From positions 1-34,288 of the forward strand of contig CANRDC010000023.1 in assembly GCA_947629245.1 (NCBI GenBank): 34,288 bases of DNA, given 5' to 3'. How positions within the stretch are numbered: the first letter of the stretch is position 1; every line of letters begins with the position of its first letter. The position numbers and the translations under genes are program-made. Under the pieces are notes generated by a model. It had not been told where the DNA came from. It worked only from the letters and a program-made list of their open reading frames with translations, and did not search any database. This document shows positions 9,069 through 16,918 of the stretch, one piece after another. This DNA is from an uncultured Oscillospiraceae bacterium. GTDB taxonomy: Bacteria; Bacillota; Clostridia; Oscillospirales; Oscillospiraceae.

Positions 9069-9749
9069 ATGCAAAAACACATCCTCATCATCGACGACGA
9101 CGCGCCCATCGGGGACATGCTCTCCGAACTGCTCCAGCGGGAGGGCTACCGGGTCAGCCGGGCCTATTCCGGCACGGAGGCCCTGCTGGTTCTGCCCAAG
9201 ACCAGGCCGGACCTGGTGCTGCTGGACCTGATGCTGCCGGGTCTCTCGGGAGAAGAGGTCCTGCCAAAGCTCAAGGGCGTGCCCGTGATCGTGGTGTCCG
9301 CCAAGGTGGACACCCAGGACAAGGTGGACCTGCTGCTGGGCGGGGCGGCGGACTATGTGACCAAGCCCTTCGACGCAAAGGAGCTGCTGGCCCGGATCGC
9401 CGTGCGGCTGCGGGAGGCGCCCTCCCCCGACGCGCCCCACCTCTCCGCCGCCGGGCTGGAGCTGGACGCGCCCACCCGGACCGTCTCTGCCGGTGGGGAG
9501 TGCTCCGTGCGCCTGACCCGGACCGAGTGCGCCATTTTGAAGCTGCTCATGACCAACCCCACCCAGGTCATCACCCGCTCCGTGATCCTGGACCGGATCA
9601 GCCTGGACACCCCCGACTGCACGGAGAGCTCCCTCAAAATGCACGTGAGCAATCTGCGGAAAAAGCTCCGGGAGATCACCGGCCGGGACTGCGTCGAGGC
9701 GGTCTGGGGCATCGGCTTCAAGCTGCGGGGGACGGAGCCGAACCTCTAA
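9069..9749 (+). CDS. OmpR/PhoB-family response regulator
   Basis: This is a 226-residue DNA-binding response regulator. The receiver domain has the acidic pocket (Asp9-Asp11), the phosphoacceptor Asp53 in LLDLMLPG, Ser77 and Lys99 (TKPF). A winged-helix output domain follows, from about residue 125 to 222, ending AVWGIGFKL. AAAGGGG precedes the ATG at 9069. It heads a locus with an ABC exporter and a histidine kinase (13374-14261), so it probably controls the transporter genes. Its stop codon is immediately followed by repeat B1, which separates it from the ATPase gene. Confidence 0.93.
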   Translation: MQKHILIIDDDAPIGDMLSELLQREGYRVSRAYSGTEALLVLPKTRPDLVLLDLMLPGLSGEEVLPKLKGVPVIVVSAKVDTQDKVDLLLGGAADYVTKPFDAKELLARIAVRLREAPSPDAPHLSAAGLELDAPTRTVSAGGECSVRLTRTECAILKLLMTNPTQVITRSVILDRISLDTPDCTESSLKMHVSNLRKKLREITGRDCVEAVWGIGFKLRGTEPNL

Positions 9750-9879
9750 GCCTCCCTCTGACGAGGGAGGTGGCTTGGCCGTCAGGCCAAGACGGAGGGA
9801 GAGATACACCAAACTAAAGATTTTTCTCTCCCCCAGTCACCGCCTACCGGCGGCGACAGCCCCCTCGTCAGAGGGGGCC
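9750..9879 (+). repeat. Family B modular palindromic repeat, copy B1
   Basis: A 130-bp element starting on the base after the response-regulator stop codon. Order: terminal hairpin CCTCCCTCTGACGAGGGAGG, variable stem TTGGCC/GGCCAA, GACGGAGGGAGAGA, about 25 unique bases, TCTCTCCCCCAGTC, variable stem CCGCC/GGCGG, GACAG, and terminal hairpin CCCCCTCGTCAGAGGGGG. The ends and the core are the same as in B2 at 20140, while both internal stems differ in sequence but stay paired. Confidence 0.85.
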
Positions 9880-9916
9880 AAAGCGGAAATTTACAAACTC
9901 TTTACCGTTTTCTTTA

Positions 9917-9954
9917 CTCCAGTGCCTTATTCTAAGGCTACTAAACACTGGAGG
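9917..9954 (+). promoter_or_regulatory. Nested inverted repeat covering the ABC ATPase ribosome site
   Basis: CTCCAGTG (9917-9924) pairs with CACTGGAG (9946-9953) and encloses CCTTA/TAAGG (9925-9929, 9933-9937). The 3' arm contains most of the GGAGG ribosome-binding site (9950-9954) of the ATPase gene that starts at 9962. In RNA this could hide the site. In DNA it could be an operator for the upstream response regulator. The sequence does not decide between these. Confidence 0.5.
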
Positions 9955-9961
9955 TCATACT

Positions 9962-10876
9962 ATGGAATACGTCTTACAGACGGTGGGGCTTTCCAAGCGC
10001 TACCGCCATTTCAAGGCCCTGGACGGACTGACCATGCGGGTGCCGAAGGGCTCCATCTACGGTCTGGTTGGCCGGAACGGCGCGGGCAAGACCACCCTCA
10101 TCCGCCTCATCTGCGGGCTGCAATCGCCCACCTCGGGCCATTACGTCCTCTACGGCCGCAAGCACACCGACCGGGACATCTACCGCTCCCGTCGGCGCAT
10201 GGGCGCGGTGGTGGAGACCCCCTCCATCTACCTGGACATGTCCGCCGAGGACAACCTGAAGCAGCAGTACCGGGTCCTGGGTCTGCCCTCCTTTGAGGGG
10301 ATACCGGAGCTTTTGGAACTGGTGGGCCTGGAGGGCGCGGGCAAAAAGAAGGCCCGGCATTTTTCCCTGGGCATGAAGCAGAGGCTCGGCATCGCCGTGG
10401 CCCTGGCCGGGGACCCGGATCTCCTCGTCCTTGACGAGCCGGTCAACGGCCTGGACCCCCAGGGCATCATCGAAATTCGGGAACTGATCCTGCGCCTCAA
10501 CCGGGAGAGGCAGATCACCGTGCTTATCTCCAGCCACATCCTGGACGAGTTGAGCCGCCTGGCCACCCACTACGGCTTCATCGACGCAGGGCGCATGGTG
10601 AAGGAGCTGTCCGCGGCGGAGCTGGAGGCCGCCTGCCGCAAGTGCGTGCGCCTCACGGTCACGGACGCGAACGCCCTGGCACGGGTGCTGGACGGCATGG
10701 GCGCGGAGTACAAAATTCTCGACAGCGAGACGGCGGACGTATATCAAAAGCTGAACATCTCCCGGCTGTCGGCGGCCCTGGGGGCGGAGAACTGCGAGCT
10801 TCTGGACATGCGGGAGCGGGACGAGAGTTTGGAGAGCTACTTCGTCTCCCTGGTGGGAGGTGGCAGCCATGGCTGA
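9962..10876 (+). CDS. ABC transporter ATP-binding protein (peptide resistance/immunity type)
   Basis: The 304-residue ATPase would drive the adjacent ABC-2 type permeases. Visible motifs are Walker A GRNGAGKT (residues 38-45), signature FSLGMKQRLG, Walker B LLVLDEP, and an H-loop in ISSHIL. A C-terminal extension of about 80 residues after the ATPase core is common in exporters of the bacitracin/lantibiotic-immunity kind. It overlaps the first permease by 8 bases. The closest functional analogues are LanF/BcrA-like ATPases (inference); the substrate is unknown. Confidence 0.9.
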   Translation: MEYVLQTVGLSKRYRHFKALDGLTMRVPKGSIYGLVGRNGAGKTTLIRLICGLQSPTSGHYVLYGRKHTDRDIYRSRRRMGAVVETPSIYLDMSAEDNLKQQYRVLGLPSFEGIPELLELVGLEGAGKKKARHFSLGMKQRLGIAVALAGDPDLLVLDEPVNGLDPQGIIEIRELILRLNRERQITVLISSHILDELSRLATHYGFIDAGRMVKELSAAELEAACRKCVRLTVTDANALARVLDGMGAEYKILDSETADVYQKLNISRLSAALGAENCELLDMRERDESLESYFVSLVGGGSHG

Positions 10877-11696
10877 TCTGCTGCGGGCGGGCTTTGCCCG
10901 GCTGTGGAGGGCCCCGGTGTTCTGGCTGGGGGTGGCGTTCATGGCGCTCTGGGGCGGCATGGTCTGCTGCACCGTCCGGGAGGGCGTACGGGAGGGGACC
11001 GTCTACTTCATGGGCGATCTATGCCGCGCCCACTGTATCGCCTCGGTATTCCTGCCGCCGGTATTCTGCGCGCTGTTTCTGGGCACGGAATATGACCACG
11101 GCGCCATCCGCAACAAGCTGGTGGCGGGCAAGACCCGCCCGGCGGTGTATCTGGCCAGCCTCACCTTAAGCGTGACCGCCTGTCTTTTGATGATTGCGGC
11201 CTATTTCCTGCCGGTGGTCTGCGTGGGCCGCTTCTTCACCGAGGGGCTGGGCGTCGCGCCCGGCATGCTGGCCCTGATCATAGGCGGGGAGCTTCTCATG
11301 GCGGCGGCGCTGTGCGGGCTCTGCACCCTGGGCAGCATGCTCATCTCCCGAAAAGCTATCCTGGCGGTGACGCTGCTGCTGGCAACGCTGGCGGGTCTCG
11401 CCATCGGCGCCACTGTGGAGGGCCGGTTGGAGGAACCGGAGCATTTCCAAGGCATGATGATGGACGCGTCCGGCCAGATCACGGACGCCTCAGACATGGA
11501 GAACCCGGACTATCTCCGGGGCCGGGAGCGGGAGCTCTACCAGTTCGTGGCGGACTTTCTGCCCACGGGCCAGGCGCTTCTCTACAACTTCGACATGGTC
11601 GTCCACCCCCGGGCCATGTGCCTTTACTCGGTGCTGATCCTGTCCGCGTCCACCGCCGGGGGCCTTCTGGCCTTCCGCCGGAAGGACCTGAAATAA
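10869..11696 (+). CDS. ABC-2-type permease, tandem copy 1
   Basis: A 275-residue integral membrane protein with about six hydrophobic segments. The ATG at 10869 lies eight bases after GGGAGG and overlaps the ATPase gene; a GTG at 10860 is an alternative start. It begins MADLLRAGFARLWRAPVFWLG, has an N-terminal-half motif LFLGTEYDHGAIRNKLVAGK before YLASL, and ends FRRKDLK. All three features recur in the next two genes, so the three are homologous. The region near residues 195-225 is acidic and polar, probably an extracytoplasmic loop between transmembrane segments. Confidence 0.85.
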   Translation: MADLLRAGFARLWRAPVFWLGVAFMALWGGMVCCTVREGVREGTVYFMGDLCRAHCIASVFLPPVFCALFLGTEYDHGAIRNKLVAGKTRPAVYLASLTLSVTACLLMIAAYFLPVVCVGRFFTEGLGVAPGMLALIIGGELLMAAALCGLCTLGSMLISRKAILAVTLLLATLAGLAIGATVEGRLEEPEHFQGMMMDASGQITDASDMENPDYLRGRERELYQFVADFLPTGQALLYNFDMVVHPRAMCLYSVLILSASTAGGLLAFRRKDLK

Positions 11697-11708
11697 GGGG
11701 GCGGGGCT

Positions 11709-12524
11709 ATGTTCGATCTTATCCGCTCACACTTAGCGAGACTTTGGAAAAGCCCGGTCTACTGGCTCGCCCTTCTTGTTATGCTCCCCTATGGCCTGGG
11801 GCTTTCCAACAGCGCCGTGGGGGATATCCAAAGCGGGGAAGCTGGTCCCGGCGCCTGGGGCCAGCCTCTGTTCGGCCCCGGTCTTTTGATGGGCATGATC
11901 CTGGCGGCGGTGTTCGCCCTGTTTTTCGGCGCGGAGTACGCCGACGGGACCATGCGCAGCAAGCTCGTCGCGGGCCATGGCCGCGGGCGCGTCTATCTGG
12001 CGACCCTGGCCGCGAGCCTGCTGGCCGCCCTGGCGCTGTATCTGGTATCCCTTTTGGCCTGGGCGCCCCGGCTGGGCTGGATGCTGAAAAATCTCCCCGC
12101 ACCGGAGACGAAAACGCTGGTCCTGTGCCTGGGCGGGACGGCGCTGCTGCTGGCGGGGTACTGCTCGGTGTGCGTGATGCTGTGTATGCTCATCCAGCGC
12201 AGGTCCCTGCTGGCGGTGGTGCTCATTTTGCTGATGGTCCTCGTGTTTTTCGCCTCCCTCCAGGTCCAGGACGCCTACGAGACCGCCACCAACGGCGGCA
12301 TGCAGATGACCGTCAACGCCGCCGGAGAGCAGCAATTCGTCTTTCACGAGCCGGGCCAGGCAGGACCGCTCACGGCGTTTCTCTACGACGCGCTGCCCGG
12401 CTGCCAGGCGTACCGGTACATGGACATGGAGGCCGCGCCCCGGATGCTGGCCTGTTCGGCGGCTCTGACCGCCCTCACCACGGCGCTGGGGCTTATCCTG
12501 TTCCGGCGCAAGGACGTCCGATAA
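11709..12524 (+). CDS. ABC-2-type permease, tandem copy 2
   Basis: A 271-residue membrane protein 12 bp after copy 1, with GGGGGCGGGG upstream of the ATG. Shared features are FDLIRSHLARLWKSPVYWL at the N-terminus, LFFGAEYADGTMRSKLVAGH at about residue 75, then VYLATLAAS, and FRRKDVR at the C-terminus. Its polar loop (roughly residues 190-220) differs completely from those of copies 1 and 3, while the membrane segments are similar. Confidence 0.85.
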   Translation: MFDLIRSHLARLWKSPVYWLALLVMLPYGLGLSNSAVGDIQSGEAGPGAWGQPLFGPGLLMGMILAAVFALFFGAEYADGTMRSKLVAGHGRGRVYLATLAASLLAALALYLVSLLAWAPRLGWMLKNLPAPETKTLVLCLGGTALLLAGYCSVCVMLCMLIQRRSLLAVVLILLMVLVFFASLQVQDAYETATNGGMQMTVNAAGEQQFVFHEPGQAGPLTAFLYDALPGCQAYRYMDMEAAPRMLACSAALTALTTALGLILFRRKDVR

Positions 12525-12538
12525 GGAGGCGCGGCCAT

Positions 12539-13360
12539 ATGGGAAACCTTATCCGCGCCCACTTTGCCCGACTGTGGCGCAGTCCGGTGTTCTGGCTGGG
12601 GACGGCGGCTTCGGCGGCGGCGGGAGTCCTCCTGTGGTTTCCAAGTGCCGCCGGGCTGGCCGTGGTGCCACCCTTTTGCTGCGCGGCGGTGTTCAGCCTG
12701 TTCTTCGGGGCGGAGCACGCCGACGGGACCGTGCGCAATAAGCTGGCCGCCGGGCACAGCCGGAGCTCTATTTATCTCGCCACGCTGGCTGCGGCGGTGG
12801 CGGTGATGGGGCTGTATCTGGTCCTGTCCAGTCCCGGCATACTCGTCACCGCCCGGTTATACCCATTCGGGCGCTATACCCCCGGCCAGGCGGCGCTGGC
12901 CATCGTCACGGTGGCTCTGGCCTCGGCGGCGGTGGCGGCGGTGATGGTCTGTCTGTGTATGCTGGCGCACAAGCGGGCCGTGCTGGCCCTGGCGCTGGTG
13001 TTTCTGGTCCTGGGCGGCGTGATGGCGGCCTCGGTCGTGGAGGACGAGCTGCTGGACTACGCCGGGCATTGGACGGTGGAATACGTCCCGACAGCGCCGG
13101 CGCCGGGCGAACTGCCCATAGAATCCTATGGGGTGACGGACGAGGGCCCCACTCAGGAGCGCAGCGTGTACGTTCCGGCCAGAAGGCCCCCGGCGGCGCT
13201 GTCGTTTTTCGTCCATGTCCTGCCCGCGGCCCAGATCTGCCAGGCCATAAACCCCAAGGATTTCTCCGTCACATGGACCATGCCCCTCTGTTCTCTGGCC
13301 GAGATCACGCTGGTCACAGCCCTGGGGCTTGCGCTCTTCAAGCGAAAAGACATCAGATAA
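12539..13360 (+). CDS. ABC-2-type permease, tandem copy 3
   Basis: A 273-residue membrane protein. The ATG at 12539 follows AAGGAGG (12522-12528). The frame is open far upstream, but that part overlaps copies 1 and 2 and has no membrane-protein character, so the short form is the gene. It begins GNLIRAHFARLWRSPVFWLG, has LFFGAEHADGTVRNKLAAGH and ends LFKRKDIR. Compared with copies 1 and 2 the segment between the first two membrane helices is short. The polar loop (about residues 175-220) is rich in Pro and Glu. Confidence 0.85.
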   Translation: MGNLIRAHFARLWRSPVFWLGTAASAAAGVLLWFPSAAGLAVVPPFCCAAVFSLFFGAEHADGTVRNKLAAGHSRSSIYLATLAAAVAVMGLYLVLSSPGILVTARLYPFGRYTPGQAALAIVTVALASAAVAAVMVCLCMLAHKRAVLALALVFLVLGGVMAASVVEDELLDYAGHWTVEYVPTAPAPGELPIESYGVTDEGPTQERSVYVPARRPPAALSFFVHVLPAAQICQAINPKDFSVTWTMPLCSLAEITLVTALGLALFKRKDIR

Positions 13361-13373
13361 AGGCGGTGTACGC

Positions 13374-14261
13374 ATGACTGCTCTTGCCGTCATATGCGTC
13401 ATACTGGCCGCGACCGTCCTGGTGCTGGAGTCCAAGGTGATCTCCATACGCCGGGCGGCCCGGGACATCCTCCGGGAGCTTTCCGAAAAGCTCTCGGAGG
13501 ACACCAACACCCTGATCTCCCTGTCAAGCTCCGACAGGGAGATGCGGCGTCTGGCGGCGGCGCTGAACCGGGAGCTTCGCCTCCTGCGGGAGCAGCGGCT
13601 CCGGTACCGCCAGGGGGATCAGGAGCTGAAGGACGCCGTCACCAACGTGTCCCACGATCTGCGAACGCCCCTGACCGCCATATGCGGCTATTTGGAGCTT
13701 TTGGAGCGGGAGGACATGAGCGACAGCGCCCGGCGGTATCTTACCACCGTCGCCGAGCGGACCGAGGCCATGAAAGCGCTCACCGAGGAGCTTTTCCGCT
13801 ACTCGGTGATCCTCTCCACGGACCGGGACATGGTCCCGGAGCCGGTGGATATGAACGCCGCTTTGGAGCAGGCCGCCGCGGGCTTTTACGCCGCCCTCAC
13901 CGCCCGTGGCATCGAGCCCCGCATCGACCTGCCGGAGAAACACGTCATCCGCTCCCTGAACCGGGCGGGACTGAGCCGCATCCTCTCCAACCTCTTCTCC
14001 AACGCCTTAAAATACAGCGCCGGGGACCTGGAGATCGCGCTGGGACCCGACGGGACCGTGTCCTTCTCCAACGCCGCACCGGACCTGGACCCGGTGCAGG
14101 TGGGAAGGCTCTTCGACCGGTTCTTCTCCCTGGAGGCCGCCCGCAACTCCACGGGCCTGGGCCTGGCCATCGCCAAGACCCTGGCCGAGCGCATGGGCGG
14201 GTCCGTGGCCGCCGCATGCGAAAACGGCCGCCTCACCGTGACGGTGTCGTTTCCCGGTTGA
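13374..14261 (+). CDS. Sensor histidine kinase with a single N-terminal membrane helix
   Basis: The 295-residue kinase is the likely partner of the response regulator at 9069. It has one hydrophobic helix (residues 2-19), a coiled-coil-like linker, HisKA with the phosphorylated His94 in NVSHDLRTPLTAI, an N box (LSRILSNLFSNALKYS) and a G box (STGLGLAIAKTLAERMGG). There is no extracytoplasmic sensor domain, so it may sense through the membrane or through the transporter, as described for Bce-type modules (inference). AGGCGG precedes the ATG at 13374. Confidence 0.9.
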   Translation: MTALAVICVILAATVLVLESKVISIRRAARDILRELSEKLSEDTNTLISLSSSDREMRRLAAALNRELRLLREQRLRYRQGDQELKDAVTNVSHDLRTPLTAICGYLELLEREDMSDSARRYLTTVAERTEAMKALTEELFRYSVILSTDRDMVPEPVDMNAALEQAAAGFYAALTARGIEPRIDLPEKHVIRSLNRAGLSRILSNLFSNALKYSAGDLEIALGPDGTVSFSNAAPDLDPVQVGRLFDRFFSLEAARNSTGLGLAIAKTLAERMGGSVAAACENGRLTVTVSFPG

Positions 14262-14267
14262 CAGTCA

Positions 14268-14276
14268 TGTTATATT
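14268..14276 (+). promoter_or_regulatory. Possible extended -10 promoter for the histidine phosphatase gene
   Basis: TG-T-TATATT (14268-14276) lies just after the kinase stop codon and 31 bp before the next start codon. The TTGACA at 14258 is only 7 bp upstream of the hexamer and cannot be its -35 element, so only the extended -10 reading is possible. Confidence 0.4.
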
Positions 14277-14307
14277 GAGAGCAGACCAACGATTGTGAGG
14301 ACCGATC

Positions 14308-15042
14308 ATGAAACTGCTGTTCGTCCGCCACGGGGACCCGGACTATGAGCACGACTCTCTCACGGAAAAGGGCTTCCGGGAGGCGGAGTACCTCTCGGAA
14401 CGGCTGGAAAAGCTGGAAAACGTGCGCGGCTGCTACGTCTCCCCTCTGGGCCGGGCGAAGGCCACGGCCCGGCCCACCCTGAAAAAGACCGGCTGGGCCT
14501 GGGAGGAAATGCCCTGGCTGCAGGAATTTCCGCCCCGCATCCTGCGGCCCGACGTGCCGGACCGGCGCAGCATCGCCTGGGACTGGCTGCCCCAGGACTG
14601 GACGGCGGACGAGCGGTTCTACGACAAGGACCGGTGGTCCGACCACCCGGTCATGGCCGAGGCCGGGGTCCGGACGGAGTACGACCGGGTGTGCGCCGGA
14701 CTGGACGCGGTGCTGGCCCGGCACGGTTACCGCCGGGAGGGGAACCTCTACCGGGCCGAGAGGCCCAACGACGGTACGCTGGTGTTTTTCTGCCACTTCG
14801 GGGTGACGTGCGTGATGCTGGCCCACCTGCTGGGCGCGTCCCCCATGGTGCTCTGGCACGGGACATGCGCCGCGCCCACCTCCGTCACCAGCCTGCTCTC
14901 GGAGGAACGGCGGGAGGGCGCCGCGTACTTTCGGATGAACGTGTTCGGGGACGTGACCCACCTGACGGCCCACGGCGAACCCCCCGCCTTCTCCGCCCGC
15001 TTCCGGGAGCTGTATACGAACGAGTGGGAAAGGAAAGATTGA
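14308..15042 (+). CDS. Histidine phosphatase (phosphoglycerate mutase-like) family protein
   Basis: The 244-residue protein starts with the branch's catalytic motif RHG (residues 7-9, with His8 as nucleophile) in MKLLFVRHGDPDYEHDSLTEKGFREAE. The second conserved His lies in FFCHFGVTCVMLAHLLG. GTGAGGACC precedes the ATG. It is a soluble phosphatase or mutase-like enzyme; the substrate cannot be told from sequence. It follows the two-component/ABC locus by 46 bp but may have its own promoter. A repeat and a terminator follow it. Confidence 0.85.
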   Translation: MKLLFVRHGDPDYEHDSLTEKGFREAEYLSERLEKLENVRGCYVSPLGRAKATARPTLKKTGWAWEEMPWLQEFPPRILRPDVPDRRSIAWDWLPQDWTADERFYDKDRWSDHPVMAEAGVRTEYDRVCAGLDAVLARHGYRREGNLYRAERPNDGTLVFFCHFGVTCVMLAHLLGASPMVLWHGTCAAPTSVTSLLSEERREGAAYFRMNVFGDVTHLTAHGEPPAFSARFRELYTNEWERKD

Positions 15043-15067
15043 ACGGCGAAGCCCCGGAGAGAGATAA

Positions 15068-15207
15068 AGCCTCCCCTGTGCAAGGGGAGGTGCCGAGCGA
15101 TAGCGAGGCGGAGGGGTTGTTTCCAGTCTTGGAGCATATCCCAGCTTGGTAACAATCCCTCAGTCTCCGGCTGACGCCGGAGCCAGCTCCCTTTGCACAA
15201 GGGAGCC
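15068..15207 (+). repeat. Family A modular palindromic repeat, copy A2
   Basis: A 140-bp element downstream of the histidine phosphatase gene. Terminal hairpins are CCTCCCCTGTGCAAGGGGAGG and AGCTCCCTTTGCACAAGGGAGC-like (about 21 bases each). The core GGAGGGGTTGT pairs with ACAATCCCTC across a unique stretch of about 37 bases. The right internal stem is TCCGGC/GCCGGA, different from A1 and A3. The bases ATAA occur just outside both ends, possibly a short target duplication. Confidence 0.85.
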
Positions 15208-15239
15208 ATAAGATGTGCGCCGGTGGCGCGATATGGAAT

Positions 15240-15278
15240 GGCCCTGCCGCCACAAGCGGCAGGGCCTTCTTTGGTTTT
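15240..15278 (+). terminator. Terminator between convergent histidine phosphatase and anti-sigma genes
   Basis: The stem GGCCCTGCCGC / GCGGCAGGGCC (15240-15250, 15256-15266) has a CACAA loop and is followed by TTCTTTGGTTTTT on the plus strand. It terminates rightward transcription. Leftward transcripts would meet the same stem but without a good T tract. Confidence 0.85.
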
Positions 15279-15280
15279 TC

Positions 15281-16918
15281 TCACTCCGCCGGGGTCACGC
15301 TCCCGGCCATGGCAAGCATCTCGTCGCGGGTCCAGCCCACGCCGCCGCGCAGCCTGAACACCAGACCCTCGTCCGGGTCCACCCAGGTCAGGTCATAGGC
15401 GCTGCCCCGGCCGTCCCAATCCTGGCGGGCCGCGACGACGCCGTCGCAGTCGTTGATCCGGGCGGGTTCCGTTACATGATCCTCCGTCGGGGCATAGGCC
15501 TCCGGGTCCATGGGATCCTCCAATGTCTCGTCTACCTGGCGCCAGGACAGGAACAGGGTGCTGTTGGGTCCGTCGTAGCCCCGCTCCACGTTGTAGCACG
15601 GATAGCCGTAATAGTCAGCTTCTTCCGGGGACACGCTGGTGACGATGTACATGAAATACCCATCCGGCAGTTCCTTCAGATAATAGTCCCCCAGGACGGC
15701 GATGGCCTCGTCCACCTCTCCGACCCGGTTGTAGGTGTCCGTGGCGCTCTCCAGCCGGTCGATGAAGGCGTAAAAGTCCTCCGAGGCCCGCTCCCGGGTC
15801 ACAGACCCGTCGAACCGTTTGGCTAGGACGTCGAAGCCGATGCTGTCGGCTATCGCCTCCAGCTGCTCCGCCGTGATGACGGGCCGGTCATTCGCCATAG
15901 CCGTCTCCTCACTGACGATGGCTTCATACCGCTCCTGCCACATGGCCTCCAACTCCTCCTCAGTGGCCGAGGGGTCCTCCCTGCGCCAGGTCTCAAGCCA
16001 GTCCTGATGCTCCTGCTCACTGAGCCGGTCGCTGGAGGCCGGGTCGAACGCTGCCGGGGCGCTGCCGGCATGCACGGCCACATCGATATAGGCCCCGTCC
16101 GTCTCCAGGAGCATCAGGGACTGGTCCGTGCCCATCACCAGGTCCACAGTCTCGCAGGAATCGGTGGTGTAGCTCCACTCCGCATAGTCCGTGGGGACTG
16201 AGCCCGAGATCCGGGCGAAGGAGCCCTTGACGCTGACGAACAGCGTACCGTCCAGGTCATCCGTGCCAAAGTCGATGGCCTCCAGCTTGAAGGTCCCGTC
16301 GTTGTAGAGATAGCCGCCGCCTCCGGCCCCCTCCGGCAGGAAGGGCTCCGTGCCCAGGGCGTCGTAGACCTCCTCGGGAGCGTAGATGGCGTGCATGTCC
16401 TCCAGGGGCGTCAGGCCGTACTTTGCCATGATCTCGTCCAGCTTCTCCGCCTGGTTTTTGAAGGGCGCGTCGTACAGGGCGGCGTAGTTTTTCTCCGTCT
16501 CGTAGTAGCTGTCGTCGTTGTCAACGGAAGAAAAGTCGGTGGGGTTTTCCTCCTGCCACTGCTCCCATTCCACATATGCCTCATACTCCGGCGTGCCCTG
16601 ATAGCCCACCATGGACAGCCGGGCCGGTTCGGGCGGCACGGTCTTTTCAGCCGCCTCTCCGGGCGCCACGGTGGCGGGCGGCTCGATGATATAATCCTCC
16701 ACGCTTGCCATGTACGCGGCATAGGCGGTGACGGACAATGCCAACACCAATGCCGCCGCCAGGGCCAGGGTGAGCATGCGTTTCGTCGTTTTATTGGTCT
16801 TCATATCCTGCTCCTTTCTCAGGGACGCCTTCACCTGCCGGAGAAGGGCCTGGTCCGGGGCCTCCACGCCCCCCAGGGCGCGGCGGAGCAGTGCGTCGGT
16901 CTTTCGCGCGTCATTCAT
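15281..16918 (-). CDS. Membrane-anchored anti-sigma-factor-like protein
   Basis: A 545-residue protein encoded just after the ECF sigma gene and overlapping it by 8 bases (ATGAATGA). The N-terminus (about residues 1-45, MNDARKTDALLRRAL) resembles the cytosolic sigma-binding segment of clostridial anti-sigma factors (RsgI/DUF4179-like context). One membrane helix follows at 48-70, then a long acidic outside region rich in Asp, Glu and Tyr. I do not recognise a domain in the C-terminal 450 residues. A strong AAAGGAG lies six bases before an internal ATG (residue 39, base 16804). Starting there would give a classical signal peptide ending AYAA instead. Confidence 0.75.
   Translation of the reverse strand: MNDARKTDALLRRALGGVEAPDQALLRQVKASLRKEQDMKTNKTTKRMLTLALAAALVLALSVTAYAAYMASVEDYIIEPPATVAPGEAAEKTVPPEPARLSMVGYQGTPEYEAYVEWEQWQEENPTDFSSVDNDDSYYETEKNYAALYDAPFKNQAEKLDEIMAKYGLTPLEDMHAIYAPEEVYDALGTEPFLPEGAGGGGYLYNDGTFKLEAIDFGTDDLDGTLFVSVKGSFARISGSVPTDYAEWSYTTDSCETVDLVMGTDQSLMLLETDGAYIDVAVHAGSAPAAFDPASSDRLSEQEHQDWLETWRREDPSATEEELEAMWQERYEAIVSEETAMANDRPVITAEQLEAIADSIGFDVLAKRFDGSVTRERASEDFYAFIDRLESATDTYNRVGEVDEAIAVLGDYYLKELPDGYFMYIVTSVSPEEADYYGYPCYNVERGYDGPNSTLFLSWRQVDETLEDPMDPEAYAPTEDHVTEPARINDCDGVVAARQDWDGRGSAYDLTWVDPDEGLVFRLRGGVGWTRDEMLAMAGSVTPAE

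Noticed and set aside
11312-12538. Upstream open extension of permease copy 3
   Set aside because: It overlaps permeases 1 and 2 in another frame, is Arg/Gly/Pro-rich and not membrane-like; the gene starts at 12539 behind AAGGAGG.
14258-14276. TTGACA with TATATT as a promoter pair
   Set aside because: The spacer is only 7 bp. Only an extended -10 reading remains possible.
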